Origin: Struthidea cinerea | Taxonomy: Eukaryota > Chordata > Aves > Passeriformes > Corcoracidae | Reading direction: 5' to 3' | Length of the DNA stretch: 64,000 nucleotides | Assembly (NCBI GenBank): GCA_013397865.1 | Contig: VZTI01003148.1 | Location: forward strand, 56,514 to 120,513 | Part shown: piece by piece, positions 12,949-25,169 of the stretch | Position numbering within the stretch: position 1 is the first letter of the stretch | How the letters are laid out: each line of letters begins with the position of its first letter | The notes under the pieces: generated by a model | Database searches by the model: none | Told to the model about the DNA's origin: nothing | What the model saw: only the letters and a program-made list of their open reading frames with translations | Translations under genes and position numbers: made by a program

Positions 12949-13165
12949 GAGCCATAAAATGATTTGGGTTGGAAGGGACTTCTAAGGACATCCTTCAACC
13001 CACCTGCTGTGGGCAGGAACACCTTCTGCTAGACCAGGTTGCTCAAAGCCCCATCCAACATGACCTTATACACTTCCAGAGATGAAGCACCAACAACTTC
13101 TCTGGGAAACCAGTTCCAGCATCTCAAAATTTTAACCAGGTGTATCCTATTCCAAATAGAGGTAC
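12949..13165 (-). mobile_element. CR1 LINE 3' fragment (intron 8)
   Basis: ATGATTTGGGTTGGAAGGGA, CTGTGGGCAGGAACACCTTC, TAGACCAGGTTGCTCAAAGC and CAACAACTTCTCTGGGAAAC are hallmark bird CR1 3' sequences on the minus strand. The right end grades into unrecognised DNA. Confidence 0.88.
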
Positions 13166-14890
13166 TTTTTTGCTTCCTTAAAAGATGGATCATTTGACAG
13201 CCGATGGGACAAAATAGGCATATATTGTATTTTCTTATAACTAAAATATCAAAACACACACTAGGAATAACAAAATGATTACAATGCTTTTGGAATAGCT
13301 ACAAACTATACTGAGTTCAAGAAGACATCAAGGAATAAGAGCAGTAAGAGTGTAACTCTAGAAACCTACATATCTCCTGGAAACATTGTTAAACTAGATC
13401 TTGCAGAGATCAAGCATCAAGCACTTACCCTCGAGGGTTCAGACCACAGGGAGAACTACACAAAGGACGAAGGAGACAGAAAGCAACAAAATACAAGTAC
13501 ATCACCTGAAAAGAACACACTAAACAAAGAACAGAAATGCAAACATGAAAAAAATGTGTTGTAAATTAGGAAGTACAAAGCAAACATGGAAATGCTTAGG
13601 GCTGAAATCAGCCAGATGAATAAAGAGACCAGAAATTCTTCCAGGGTGGTGAAAGAGGGAACAAAACAAAACAAGACATCAGTATTGAAATCATGAAATA
13701 CGAGTCAATGAACAAGTAGGACAACAACTGAAGAACCTGCAGATTTCAAGGGACTTTAAGTTGGGAAAGGTACTGCAATTATATAGTATGAAAAAGGATA
13801 TAGCAGCAGGTAAGATCAAATATCCTGAGTAATACCTTCAGCTGCAGAAGTACTGTTTTTATTGGAGTGAGAATGATAATTGTTTGCCATCTGTAGGAAT
13901 AGGAATTAAAGGCTGAAAAAGGTCTACTTTGAAGACACAGACAGCAAGCAATAAATTGAACCCTACTTCTCGCAGAAATGTGAATAGAATGATAAAAGCA
14001 TTTTAAAAACCCCTCATCCAACAAGTGTAGTATGCCTGCCTAGCAACATTAGGAAAAAGTAATAGGCACGAACAAGCCACTACGATAATAAATATTACAA
14101 TACAAAGAGGCCAAAGGTGCTACAAACCTAAAATCTGTCCTCTGTAATAAAAATACATGGTAACTTACAAGTGGCCCGTTGCACATCAGCTCTCAAGTTT
14201 AGTAACAGATGACATACAAACGTCGTAATACTAATCTAATCACACTCCTCACAAAAACCCTGTGGAATGATTGATAGAATAAAAGCAGCGCAGAATAAAG
14301 GGAGAACCAACTGTTATATTGCATTTGTCCAAGTGATGGAGACACTTTGAAAAGAAAGTCGGAAAGAAAAATACCCATTAAAATAGACAGCTAGCACCAG
14401 CTATCCTCCAGACACATGAAGCAAGCCTGAAAAATCATATGCCATTGCAGCAATTACTACAAGATGTATTGATGCATTCCAGTTCCCTGATTACACCTCT
14501 CACTGAACTACTATTTGGACAAAATTGTCAGTAAATACATTCACTATAAATAGTACAATAAACCCAGAAATAAAACAGGACAAATTCTCAAGTCATACAA
14601 AAAATTGAGTTATTGCCTGAAAGACACAAGCCAAAACCATCTACCAACCAAATCTCAAATCTATATGCACATGCACTGTAGGTTAACACATGTGAAGTTA
14701 AATTACATTTTTTGAGGGGTTTTATGGGTTTTCCTTTAAACATACAGAGGAGGTAATTTTTACATATAATTATTAGTTTTATTTGTCAAATAATTTGAAG
14801 AACTTGTCAGTAAAAAAAAAAAAAAACCCAAAACAATAATGGTCAAAGCACAGATGTTTCAAATATGTAGAAAGGATAGAAAGTGTTTAC

Positions 14891-15031
14891 CTTAAGTTTG
14901 AATTCGAGCTGTGGTAGAACAGAAAGCAAGAGGTGACTGTCAATGTTGTATAACTCCAGAATCAAATCAAACACATGCTCTGACAGGTCACTAATTGATG
15001 TTTTACCAAGCATGAGGACTTGATTGAAGAA
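14891..15031 (-). CDS. PDS5B: PDS5B exon 8: residues 236-282
   Basis: Phase-0 exon of 47 codons between acceptor TTTTCCAG|TTC and donor AAG|GTAAAC. It starts FFNQVLMLGKTSISDLSEHV, continues through FDLILELYNIDSHLLLSVLP and ends QLEFKLK. HEAT-repeat region, highly conserved in vertebrates. Confidence 0.96.
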
Positions 15032-16841
15032 CTGGAAAATAAAACAGATTACACATCAACTACAAGAGTATACACGTACTCTTCTAAATCCTGTGCTAAA
15101 TCCTAAAACATTAAATAATTTTTAATCTTACAACATTAATTTCACTACTAAAAGAAAAGGAATGGAGGGTGACACACACAGATCAGAATTCTGTAGCAAA
15201 AGTCTTAAAATATCATTGTCTCGTATCAAACATTATACATAAAGGAAAACACATTAAATGTGATGTTTACCCCCACAGGCCTACAAATAATTTAAGAAAC
15301 ATAACTTTAAAGGAGTTTCAGTGCATCACATCTTTTTATAATGGGACTATATTTTTAGTTATTTCACTATTGAGAACCATCATTTCAAAAGAATTCTAAT
15401 ATTTAAAGCAAGGCTGAAACAACTGGCTAATTACTACACTACACAGCTGACAGGTTAAGGAGTTGAAAGTAAAAGCATAGAAATTAGTAATTGATTGTTC
15501 CAGAATTTGTATTTACAAACAGCATAATGCAACTGTAAAGCAATTATTTCCTTCTTGGTAAACATGACATATTTGAGGGAAGCTTCACACTTCTCATTAA
15601 AGAAAATATTTCCACACTATTTTCAACTTTGTTCCCTCAGATGGGTAAGAAGCAACTGAAGAGTAATATATATATGTTGATTTTCTCTAGTATCCAATAT
15701 ATATATAACATAGTGCATCTTATTGTAAGTTAGACTGTCTTGAAGAAATGTTTTGCTTTTCTGGATACAAAGTTGCCTGAATGCATGAAATCCTGGTTAG
15801 GAAACTGATACTGTGTTTTTGATGTATTTCAAGAAAGAAAATTTTCAAAACCGAATAATAGTTCTCTCTTCCGGGAAACAAATAAAAGAAGACTCCACGT
15901 GCATTCTTCCCATTAAAGGAAGATTCTTATTGTACAGACTTCCTCAAAACTCAGAAAATGTCACCCGGTTTGTAATCTAACCTTACAGATGAACAACATT
16001 AAAAACACATTCTCACGTAGCAACACCTTCTCAAACAACAGGTTTGAAGTAAGAGTTTTTATTGAGGATTTTTAAAAACTTCAAGGAGGTATCCACTTTC
16101 TAAGTGTTACAAGTCTGAAAGTAACAGAAAGCATTGAAGGTTTTCTATTGTTTTCAAGCTCCTGAAGTTTTGGATAGATGCCATAAGACCAGCTAAATCC
16201 TCAACTGCTTAAAAAAGTGTTATATTTTTTTCTGTCGTGCAACTCAGGTTAGAGCATACTCATCTCTGATCTTTACTTCACCTCATCCCTCTTCTATTAC
16301 AATGTCTATGATGTCTCCATTCAACTCTGCTATAATTCTCAATCCACTTGGTTTTCTTCTTTACTATCTATTCTTAGACTGTTTCCTCTTCTACTTCTGT
16401 GTTAACAGCATTAAAATTCTGCCCTATCTTTAATTCTCTTGGCTCTAAATAGTCTTATCTCCTCACTAAAAGATGAATTTTGCTATAGAACAATGCATTT
16501 ATATATTTTTATCAGACCAATATATATAAATACACCTGGTCTTCCAGGCACTCTAAGGATTCAATCTCAAGGTCTTTCAAGCCAGTAGAAAGGAAATTAT
16601 CCATTGCATTTCACAAATCACAAGTATTAAGTACTTAGTAGTTTCTATATGGTAAAGAATTAGACTCAAAAGGACAGGTTATGCAGGGCTTCATTAATAC
16701 AATCATTCTCTCAAAGAAAATTCACAACCCGTAAAAAGTTATTTTTCAGCCCTGTTCGACAGAGTGCAATTCATTCCGTTTATAACACAGTTCAGTTACA
16801 GAAAGTATTGATTTCCATATTTGTTTGCAGCCTTCACTTAC
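15032..16841 (-). other. PDS5B intron 7
   Basis: 1.81 kb, AT-rich, with short TA-rich stretches near 15667-15712 and 16500-16530. Nothing else recognised. Confidence 0.85.
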
Positions 16842-16922
16842 ATTAGTAATGTATGGTTCAATTGCTTGTGCTGTCCTCTTTAGTAAAGCCTTTGCCAAAT
16901 CATAGGCTTGCTTGTTTAAATT
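16842..16922 (-). CDS. PDS5B: PDS5B exon 7: residues 209-235
   Basis: Phase-0 exon of 27 codons between a C-rich acceptor (CCCCCAG|AAT) and donor AAT|GTAAGT. It encodes NLNKQAYDLAKALLKRTAQA and then IEPYITN. The EPYITN ending is PDS5B-type. Confidence 0.96.
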
Positions 16923-19900
16923 CTGGGGGAAAAACAAACAAACAAAAAACCAGAAGAGTTACAAGCATATGCATTAATCTAAAAACAAATCCAAGAATTA
17001 AAAGCCATCACGTACTGGTAAATGAATTAAAGAAATAGCCTGTTCTTTTCATATTTTCAGTAATAAAGATAATACAGTAAAAACAAAGCTACTCCAAACA
17101 AAGCTTTGTAGTCTCCACTGGCACTACTGAGAAAAAGAAAAAAAACTCTTTCCTGGCAAATGAGGGCTTACTTTTCAGTTGTACATCTAAAACTGATGCT
17201 CAGTGAACTCAGTGCCTGCATTTTACTGCTCCTCCTTATCAGTTTCCCCAAAAAATCAGGAAAGTGATACAAAGCAACACTGAGGCATTTACAGTCACCA
17301 CAGAAATAAGACTCTGAACACGAATACAGAAAGTGCAATTCTGTCCTTGCATCAAGCACCCACCTGTGAACCACCACAACATGCTCTCCATTGTACCATG
17401 CAAAGATACTCAGTCTGTTGTCTGAGATGTCAAAGAAAAAACTCTAGAACGTCAGTTTATGGGGAAAAAAACCCTAAACTAATACAAAAAATTTAAAAAA
17501 CGTACCCCCCTCTTCAACATTCCTATCCTTCCATTTGTCTAATTGGGTTATTGCTCTATCATTGTTTTCTCCCTTTCCCTGCACACATTCTCCATGCTCT
17601 AGTTGTTACATCCTTTCTCCAATTTCTATATCACAATTATTTTTCAAAAATTTTCAGAAGAAAATGCAACTCAGCCTTTGTGACACCCGCCGCAGAGTTA
17701 ACACACAGAAGAATGAAGAAAAAAGTCTTCAATACACAAGAATATGTAGTATTTTAACAGCTAAGAAAACTACAAAAATACAGTTCCCACAATTTTTATT
17801 AGTCTTTGCGATTAAAAAAAACCCCAGTATATTCAATTTATAATGCAACAGTAAAAAGGGGCAGTTTGTGGTTGGTTTTTAAAAATATTTCTCACCACAA
17901 AATCTTTTAGCACAATAAAAAGCAAACACAAGATGTATTGCCACATCCAGGGTATTTCTTTACCTGGATATGCTCAGTTCTTTAGAGTTGTCTTAATGAA
18001 AGTGAGGATTTGCAAAGATATGGAGAGTACTGTCTGAAATTTTAAAAATCTCTCTAGAACTATAGGCTTCTAAACAGCAGTGGGAACAGATTAACATTTT
18101 CTGATAATATCAAACAAAAAAAGTCTTTGGCTTGCCTAGTGATAGAACTAAGGTGACTGAACTTGAAACACTACAAAGACTCATGCCTGAAGCATCTGTT
18201 TTACTCAAAGCCAATACAGAAGGTGACTAAAAATTCCAGTTCTGGAAAGACACTTTAATATAAAACACTTTTGTCTTTTTACAAAACTGTACAGTTGTTC
18301 CATGTCCCAGAGAAGAGAAGACACTGCATGCTGGATTGTTCTTTATGGTCACAAGACAAAAAAGGTATTTCCACCAGTAGCATTTGTTTTCTGTTATTCA
18401 GAGTTGTAATAATTCAGGAAATAAAAGGCACAAATAACTATAATAAGGAACATATGCCACTTGCAATTCTTGTCCTGATCCTTCTTGACTTCAAAGTTCA
18501 CCTCCAACAAAACAAAGAAAACCACTTTCACCTGGGTAAGAGGGAACTCTGGATCATGAGCAGTACCTGATTTAGTATAAAACAAGTCTAAACAGCAGAC
18601 CTAGCACAGCAGAGTTCCAAAAGGCAGATCTGTTCTGATTCACATTAATTACAGTTTCAGCTTGTATCTTTTGCACAGCAGTTCACTTCAAACTTAATGT
18701 TTCCCAAGATAAATGCTAGAAGTAGCTATTTGCAACCCTGAGTAAGAAGGATGTGTAATGCAAATATCTATCTAAAAAAAGCTCTAAAGAGGAAAAATTA
18801 GTCTAGAGCACAATGGGCTAAGGAAAGTTAGCTACTTTTTTCATGCCTCGAGTACTTGATTTAATAGTGCCAAGTCATGACCCTCAAATGTCCAGAGGCC
18901 CTACTTTCTGGAAATAACAATATTAAGGAACTCTTAAAAGCACACAAGAGTTTTCTCCTCATTTTCCAGCTTCAGGATAAAAGCAGAAACAAGCAAAAGT
19001 GGCACTGCCTTAGTTAAAATAAAAACAAAAGCAACCAAGCCATTACCAAGTAGGTTCAAAGATCTTTTACAGAACCAAACCTATCCTTCTGACTAATTCA
19101 ACAGTCACAAAGATATCCTAACTTCCTTCTCCTGAAGGATAAATTTTAAAAGGATAACATCTAATTTAACAAATTTCTTCTCTGTTTTTAGATAAGCTCT
19201 TCAGCCATTATCCTCTCTACAATCTTTCCGTATGTTTGGAAAGAAAATTGACATGTATATCAAGATCTTTTAATGATTTAAGACAGACCTCATGACGGGG
19301 ACAATTATCTTTATCAGGATGCCTTTAGGAGCATGTAAGCATCCAGTAGGCATAAGGTTTTCAGAGTTTCCTGAATGGGGTAGAAACAAAGCCATTAGTT
19401 GGCAATGCTGTTTAAAGTAATCATTAGCAATTACTACATCTTGAAGGAAAAAAACAAAATAAATACTGATTGATAAGGACAAACTAAAGAACACCCCTGA
19501 AAAGGCAGAACACAAATATTCTGCAAGATAACTGAGGTTACATTTAACATCTGAACCAGACTTTTGCTCCGAAAACCTCCAGTTTTCTTTCAGAAAAGAA
19601 TGTTCATAAACAGTGGAGAACATTTACATTTTTTAAAACTTTGGGAGACCTCCAGCAATAATATCTGAATAGAGGCTGTCTTGGTCAACCATAAGTTCTC
19701 TCCTTTGTCTCAATTTCTACCATGATTTTTAGGCATTTGTTGCTGGTATTTCATGCTTTTTGTACTTTGGGAAGACATTAACAGTATTGCCAACTCATTT
19801 TTCATACCTGCTTTTCTCTAAAATGTTTGACAAACCTCTACTTTTTGACAGAAGAAGCAGTGGCAACCTCTCTGACAGTATGGCACAGACGTTTTTGTGT

Positions 19901-22900
19901 TTATATAGACAATGTTCTCAAGTGGAGTATGCCACAGAGCTGAAATCATTTGTTCTTGTACAATGGGGTCAGAAGTGATGGAAATTCATACCCACTTGAC
20001 TTTTCCTCTATTCTGTGTTTTCCAGTTACCTCTCAAGAACCAATTTAACACAGAAAAAAAAAAATGAGAGTGAAATAATTTGTACCCATCCCTTGGAAAA
20101 AAAAAAAAAGGGCAACAGAAAACAAATGCATGTCCCTCAATTTTTCTTTACAGAAGATGACTAAGCTAACACCAATCCAGCCTTTATTTTCTAACTTTAG
20201 GAGGAAAATCAAATGTTAAATCTGTATCTAGTGCAAATATTCCTGAAAAACATACATTTTAACATATTATTTTCTTGTAATTTGAAAAGGGTCTTCAGTT
20301 TTATTCTCATTACCAAAGGCACAGCAGCTGAATTAGTACCCAAGAGCACCTGACAGAACAGTTCCAAGAGATTCTCTTGTTCTGCTGGGGAAGGTAAACA
20401 GATTCTTAAGGACGGCTGACAAAGAAAAAGCTCAGCTGAAGTGTTGCCAAGATAGATAACACTAAATAATAAGCAAATTCCTAGTAGAGACAGTTAAGAA
20501 TTTAATTGTCAATATCACTTCTTTCTACAACATAGGCATGTAAAGCATGTGGGATGTGCAACGTGGGGTTCCCTGTAGCAGTTAGGAGGCTGAAAATTGA
20601 ACACTGGCAAACGCCCAAGGAAATCAAGTTCAATTTGCCTTCTAACACATTGCACAAACACAAAATTGTTTGCAGCTCTGCCATAAAAGCTTTGTAATAT
20701 AAAAAGACCATTAAAGGGGAAAGGAAAACTATTAATTTTTCTTGCCTTTTCATACTGACTACCTCTTCCCTTGCTTCTAGGTCTTATCTGGGTTGAGGTC
20801 AGTTAATTTCATTCCCTCTTAATATAATCCCATAAAAAGAATTTCAGTAGAGGTGATAGAAAAGAAGAGAAACTACAAAAGGAAAAAAATAATTCAGCAT
20901 CAAAATTAAGAGTTAAGCACCTGGTCAGGTAAGTTAAGCTTGCCATTTTATTGGCTTATCTGACAGCTGTACCAGTCAAGAAAGCCTGTGCACACTCCAG
21001 CACACCTCTTTTGTGATATTGGTGTCAGCTGCTTTCATTCAGGTTTACATTAGTATGCCTTTTCTCCTGACCAAGTGAGATGGATGACAAACTCAAGGGA
21101 GATAGAGTAGTTCAGAGTTGCCACTACTTCAGCGACTACTAATTATGGTATACAGACATTTGATAACACGTCACGTGCCCAGTAAATGCTCCTTATGCCC
21201 GAGTTTTTGCAGCTATCCCACAAGCACCATTGCTTTTTACACTTACTACTCAGTACTACGGACCATATCTATTTTTCATCTTTGGAAAAATATTGTCTTG
21301 GTTTAAAGGGTAGCAGTATTGAATTAACCTTTTGTAAACTGCTCAATTACTACATCTCTTAAAAATATTCACGTTAAGTTTTGCATCAAGCTGTCTAATG
21401 TTGAATTTCAGCCACTGGAGCTTAGCATCCAGGATCCAAAACTAAAGGAGCTGTTTGAACCTTCTGTTCCCAACACATACTTGCAGACCACAGGTTGGAT
21501 GAATTATACAGACTGAGATTTGAGGAGCTCAGCCTTTTTTTACCCAATACAACTCTTTTCTACGATACAGTCATTCGGTTCACAAGGCCACCACATGTTC
21601 CCTCTCATACACAACCTTCCTTCTGGGCATATTAAAAACACACCACTTGCCTGCATCACTTTGCACAGATATAATTGTTTTATCTTCAACAATCTCTCAA
21701 TCTGATCAGCTTCAAACCTGAGGCAGTAGCAGATCTATGTTCCTTCCACTCCATCAAAAATATTTTTTGGTCCCTAGGAAATCTGGGGATTCCTTACTGA
21801 CCATTACACCAATGTCTGCCTTATGCCATTTTTGGTGACCAGTCTGATTATTCAATTTCCCTTTTCCACAGCCCACACAGCTGAACAGTGAGGTCAGCCA
21901 AGACACAGGTCTTTTTTATGGTGGACCCTATCCTTAATCTCCTTCTAGTTTTGTGCTCAATGGAAGAGTGGAAAAATTCTCAACTCTGAATTCATTACAC
22001 TTTTCCAACTTGACATCAGTAGCCACAGAAAGTAGTCAGAGGACCAAAATTTTAAATAAACACTATGTGGAGATTTTGAGATGAAACGGAAAAATATTAG
22101 AAGCTCCTTTCCATTAGTATGGAAAAAAAAAAAAACAAAGGTAAACGTACTCAGAATACGTTTTATTAGTCTGATATTATGTAACTATTTTAGTTAGAAA
22201 GCAGGCTATAAATGAGCATCCTATCTAAAAAGAGACTTCAATTAAATGCAGCAGAAAATGCAAACCCCCAAATACATTATCCATATTAAAATATTCAGTC
22301 AGTAATTTAAAATCCACTATGAAACAGAATTGTTTTAATGCTACAGACATCCTAACAGGATGCAAATTCTTTAACTCAAAGTCAATTTATTAAACATGAA
22401 ACATAAAAATAATACAGTCAAATCAAGTTGAACACAGATGACACAATGAAACAATAAATTCTTAATAACTGAGAAAACACAAACTGAAGTATTTTGCATA
22501 GTCTTGCTTTCGTTTTTTGTATTCCAAAGCTTTACTTCGTAAATCTGGACTTTAGCCACACAAATTTCAGTCTAGTCCTGGCACAGAAGTATTACACTCC
22601 TTGAAGGACACAGCTAAAACATTTCCAGTGGTGAAAAAAAAATACTGATCTATACTAAGCATTTAGTCTTTCAGTGTCAATAGAAAAATAATTTATGTGC
22701 TATTTATTTACTGAAATTTATGGCTCGTAGTAAAGGCACACTAGTAAGCATTCCAAAGCATCTCTCAGTTAATAACTACTTAACCTTACACTTTTCAGAA
22801 ATTACAATAGTTAGCACTTTCCTGAACATAGTTTAAGGAAAAAAAAAGAAATAAAAAAAGCTAATAGAAGTGTCCAAATTACAGCTAAAGATACATTCTC

Positions 22901-23649
22901 CAGAATCTTTTTTTGTCATACACAACTTTCGATTGAGTAGCCCACGAGATTTCAGTAGGACACAGTTAGTTTCCTGAACTAAGAAGTCAGACTTCCATGC
23001 TTTTTAAACATTGAAGTATCACAATACATGCACAGTTCTTAAGTTTTTCCTTTAGTTCATCTACAGTAGACTTTTTTTTTAACATGACATCATTCATTAA
23101 GGTTAGACAGCCATTCCTTGGGCTCTTCAGAAACCACCATTTCTGCACACAGTTTTAATTCTATGGCTGCATCAGAAACATACCAATAACACAAAGCCAA
23201 CACTTCTGAAATACAACAGAGCCAATTACAAATCAGCAGTCATAACTTTTTCCCTCCCACTTACAGCAGCACCTTAGTCTGAACTGTTGATACAGCACTA
23301 CATGAATTAAAAACTTTCCAAAGGATATCTGTAACTTCTCTATTCCATTCTACTGGCATTGATGGCATATAAAAAAAACTGTGTTTAAATTTGTATGAGA
23401 TTTAACCTTTTAGATAACTGTGATCACTGATCCTTTGCTTATGGCAAGTATATCAGAGCAATGAAACTTAACTGAATTTTCTGGCTATTAAAATTACTTG
23501 TTTGCTAAAAGAAATCCAGATATTACAAAGACATTTGGTACAGCCATTCTCTTAATGAGATCTACATATCTGAACACATACATCCAAGAAATTACAATTA
23601 CAAAAAAACCAATAGAACAGAACAAAAAACATAAGCCACTAAGTCTTAC
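16923..23649 (-). other. PDS5B intron 6
   Basis: 6.7 kb of AT-rich sequence with short A runs (about 20053, 20097 and 22122). No CR1, LTR, SINE or gene could be identified in it, which makes it the longest repeat-poor stretch among the coding exons. Confidence 0.8.
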
Positions 23650-23776
23650 CTTATGTGCTGGCACTAGATTAACTAACACCGTATCCAAAAGTTCCTGTGA
23701 CACAGTATCTCCTTCACAAATGATAGAGCTCATTAGATCAACCATGTGCATGTGTACTTTTTGGTTATGACCATTG
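23650..23776 (-). CDS. PDS5B: PDS5B exon 6: residues 166-208
   Basis: Acceptor AATTTCAG|C and donor AAG|GTAAGA. The first base completes Asn166. It then encodes NGHNQKVHMHMVDLMSSIIC and continues EGDTVSQELLDTVLVNLVPAHK. HMVDLMSSIICEGDTVSQ differs from the PDS5A form (MLDLMSSIIMEGDGVTQ as I recall it) and supports the B assignment. Confidence 0.97.
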
Positions 23777-24884
23777 CTGAAATTAAAAACAAGGATTCTT
23801 AGTGCAATATCTATATGAAGTACAACTTCTGTTCAGAGTACTCCCTGTGGTGATGCCAAACAAAAAAGAATAAAATAAGCAAATCACAAGTTTTCTTATA
23901 AATCAAAATACTTCACTTCCTTGATTGCATATACCATCATCCTTGAATTTCATGCTCTCCTCATTCACTACTGTAGTAAGAGGACTGTATCTCTCTGTAT
24001 CATGAAAAGACAGTGTATGAGAACATCTCTCTGCTCTACCCAGCACCGGGGAGACTTCCCCTGGAGTGCTGTGTCCAGTACTGGGCCTCCCAGCACAAAA
24101 GGAACACACACATCCTGGACTAAGTCCAGCAAAGGTTCATAAAGATGATTAAGGGCCTGGAACTGCTCTCATGGAAGGAGGGGGCTGAGAGAGCTGACAT
24201 CTTTTTTTTAGGCTTGAGAAGAGATGGCTTACAAAATAACTTATCATTAAGTTTAAATACCTGATGTTGGGAGGAAAGAAGACGGGGCAAGACTGTGTTG
24301 ATGCCACACACTCAGTGGTGTCCAGTCAGAGAACAAGAGGTAATGGGCACAGGGTGAAATACAAGACATACCATTCAAACATAAGAAACTTTTAAAGTAA
24401 AAGCATGATTGAGTACTAGAAGTTTGCCCAAAGACCCTCTTCATCCTTGGAGATGCCCAAACTGGCTTCAGTTCTGAGTAATCTGCTCAAGCTGACCTGG
24501 TTTGAGCAAAGGGAAAAGACTAGACTACCTCTAGGAATACCTTCCAGTGTCCACTACTTTCTGACTCACGTTTTTACAGCAATAATCCTCCAAATTCCTT
24601 AGAATTGCATATTACACCACTCAATTTCAAGAACAAAATAAAATTAATGCAGTAAATGACAACCAAAGCTAAGTTTCTTAGGAAAAAAAGATGATGTGCA
24701 GCGTGTCTTGTTTCATTAGAACAGAAAAAACTGACAGAACGTTGTATTTCTACTGCTACCTTTAGTTAAACAGAATTACAAAACTAAGCTCATTAATGCC
24801 AAAAGTCACGCTGAACAGCTTTGCAGGAAGCAACTGACTTTAATCATGCAATAATATATTGTAATTGAGGGTGACAATACTTAC
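23777..24884 (-). other. PDS5B intron 5
   Basis: 1.1 kb, about half of it the CR1 fragment at 24020-24575. Confidence 0.85.
24020..24575 (+). mobile_element. CR1 LINE 3' fragment (intron 5)
   Basis: About 550 bp follow the CR1 order: CCTGGAGTGCTGTGTCCAGT, CATAAAGATGATTAAGGGCC, GCTGAGAGAGCTG, TTGAGAAGAGATGGCTT, AGTGGTGTCCAGTCAG, CATCCTTGGAGATGCCCAAA and a decayed TAGACTACCTCTAGGAATAC terminus. It ends about 310 bp from exon 5. One of the longest CR1 copies in the window; too diverged to encode protein. Confidence 0.85.
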
Positions 24885-24982
24885 TTTATTACTGAAAACA
24901 GCGTTCTATACAGCTGTGTAAAAATCTCATTGCTGTCCTCTAATTCAAAGCATATGTTATAAGACTTGACCCAAGCAATGTT
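24885..24982 (-). CDS. PDS5B: PDS5B exon 5: residues 134-165 plus two bases of codon 166
   Basis: Acceptor AATCAG|AAC and donor AA|GTAAGT. It encodes NIAWVKSYNICFELEDSNEI and continues FTQLYRTLFSVI. The last two bases (AA) join a C from exon 6 to make Asn166. The exon is 98 nt, as the reading frame requires. Confidence 0.96.
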
Positions 24983-25082
24983 CTGATTTGGAACATGAAA
25001 AAAAATAAAAGGAGTAGTTAATACAAGATTAAACTGAAAGATTACATTTAACAGTTATTATTAAATAAGTTATGAAGCTTAC
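24983..25082 (-). other. PDS5B intron 4 (very short)
   Basis: Exactly 100 bp between donor GAG|GTAAGC and acceptor AATCAG; far shorter than the other introns of this gene. Confidence 0.93.
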
Positions 25083-25169
25083 CTCAAGCAAATAAAAATA
25101 TCGATTAAACTGGGGGCTTTTTGTATCTTCTAAACCTTTAAGTTGCCTTGTTATGAACATAAATATATC
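25083..25169 (-). CDS. PDS5B: PDS5B exon 4: residues 105-133
   Basis: Phase-0 exon of 29 codons between acceptor TTTTCAG|GAT and donor GAG|GTAAGC. It encodes DIFMFITRQLKGLEDTKSPQ followed by FNRYFYLLE, a HEAT-repeat stretch shared by both vertebrate PDS5 paralogues. Only 100 bp separate it from exon 5. Confidence 0.96.

Larger units (their letters stand above)
7242..14890 (-). other. PDS5B intron 8
   Basis: 7.65 kb, the largest intron between coding exons here. It holds a poly(T) run (8672-8686), the solo LTR (10177-10615), three CR1 pieces between 11.07 and 13.17 kb, and a 15-base A run (14812-14826). The rest (7.2-10.1 kb, 13.2-14.8 kb) shows nothing recognisable. Confidence 0.85.

Noticed and set aside
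21294..21310. TGTCTTGGTTTAAAGG, similar to an avian LTR 5' end
   Set aside because: The sequence that follows does not continue like any LTR I recognise; probably chance.
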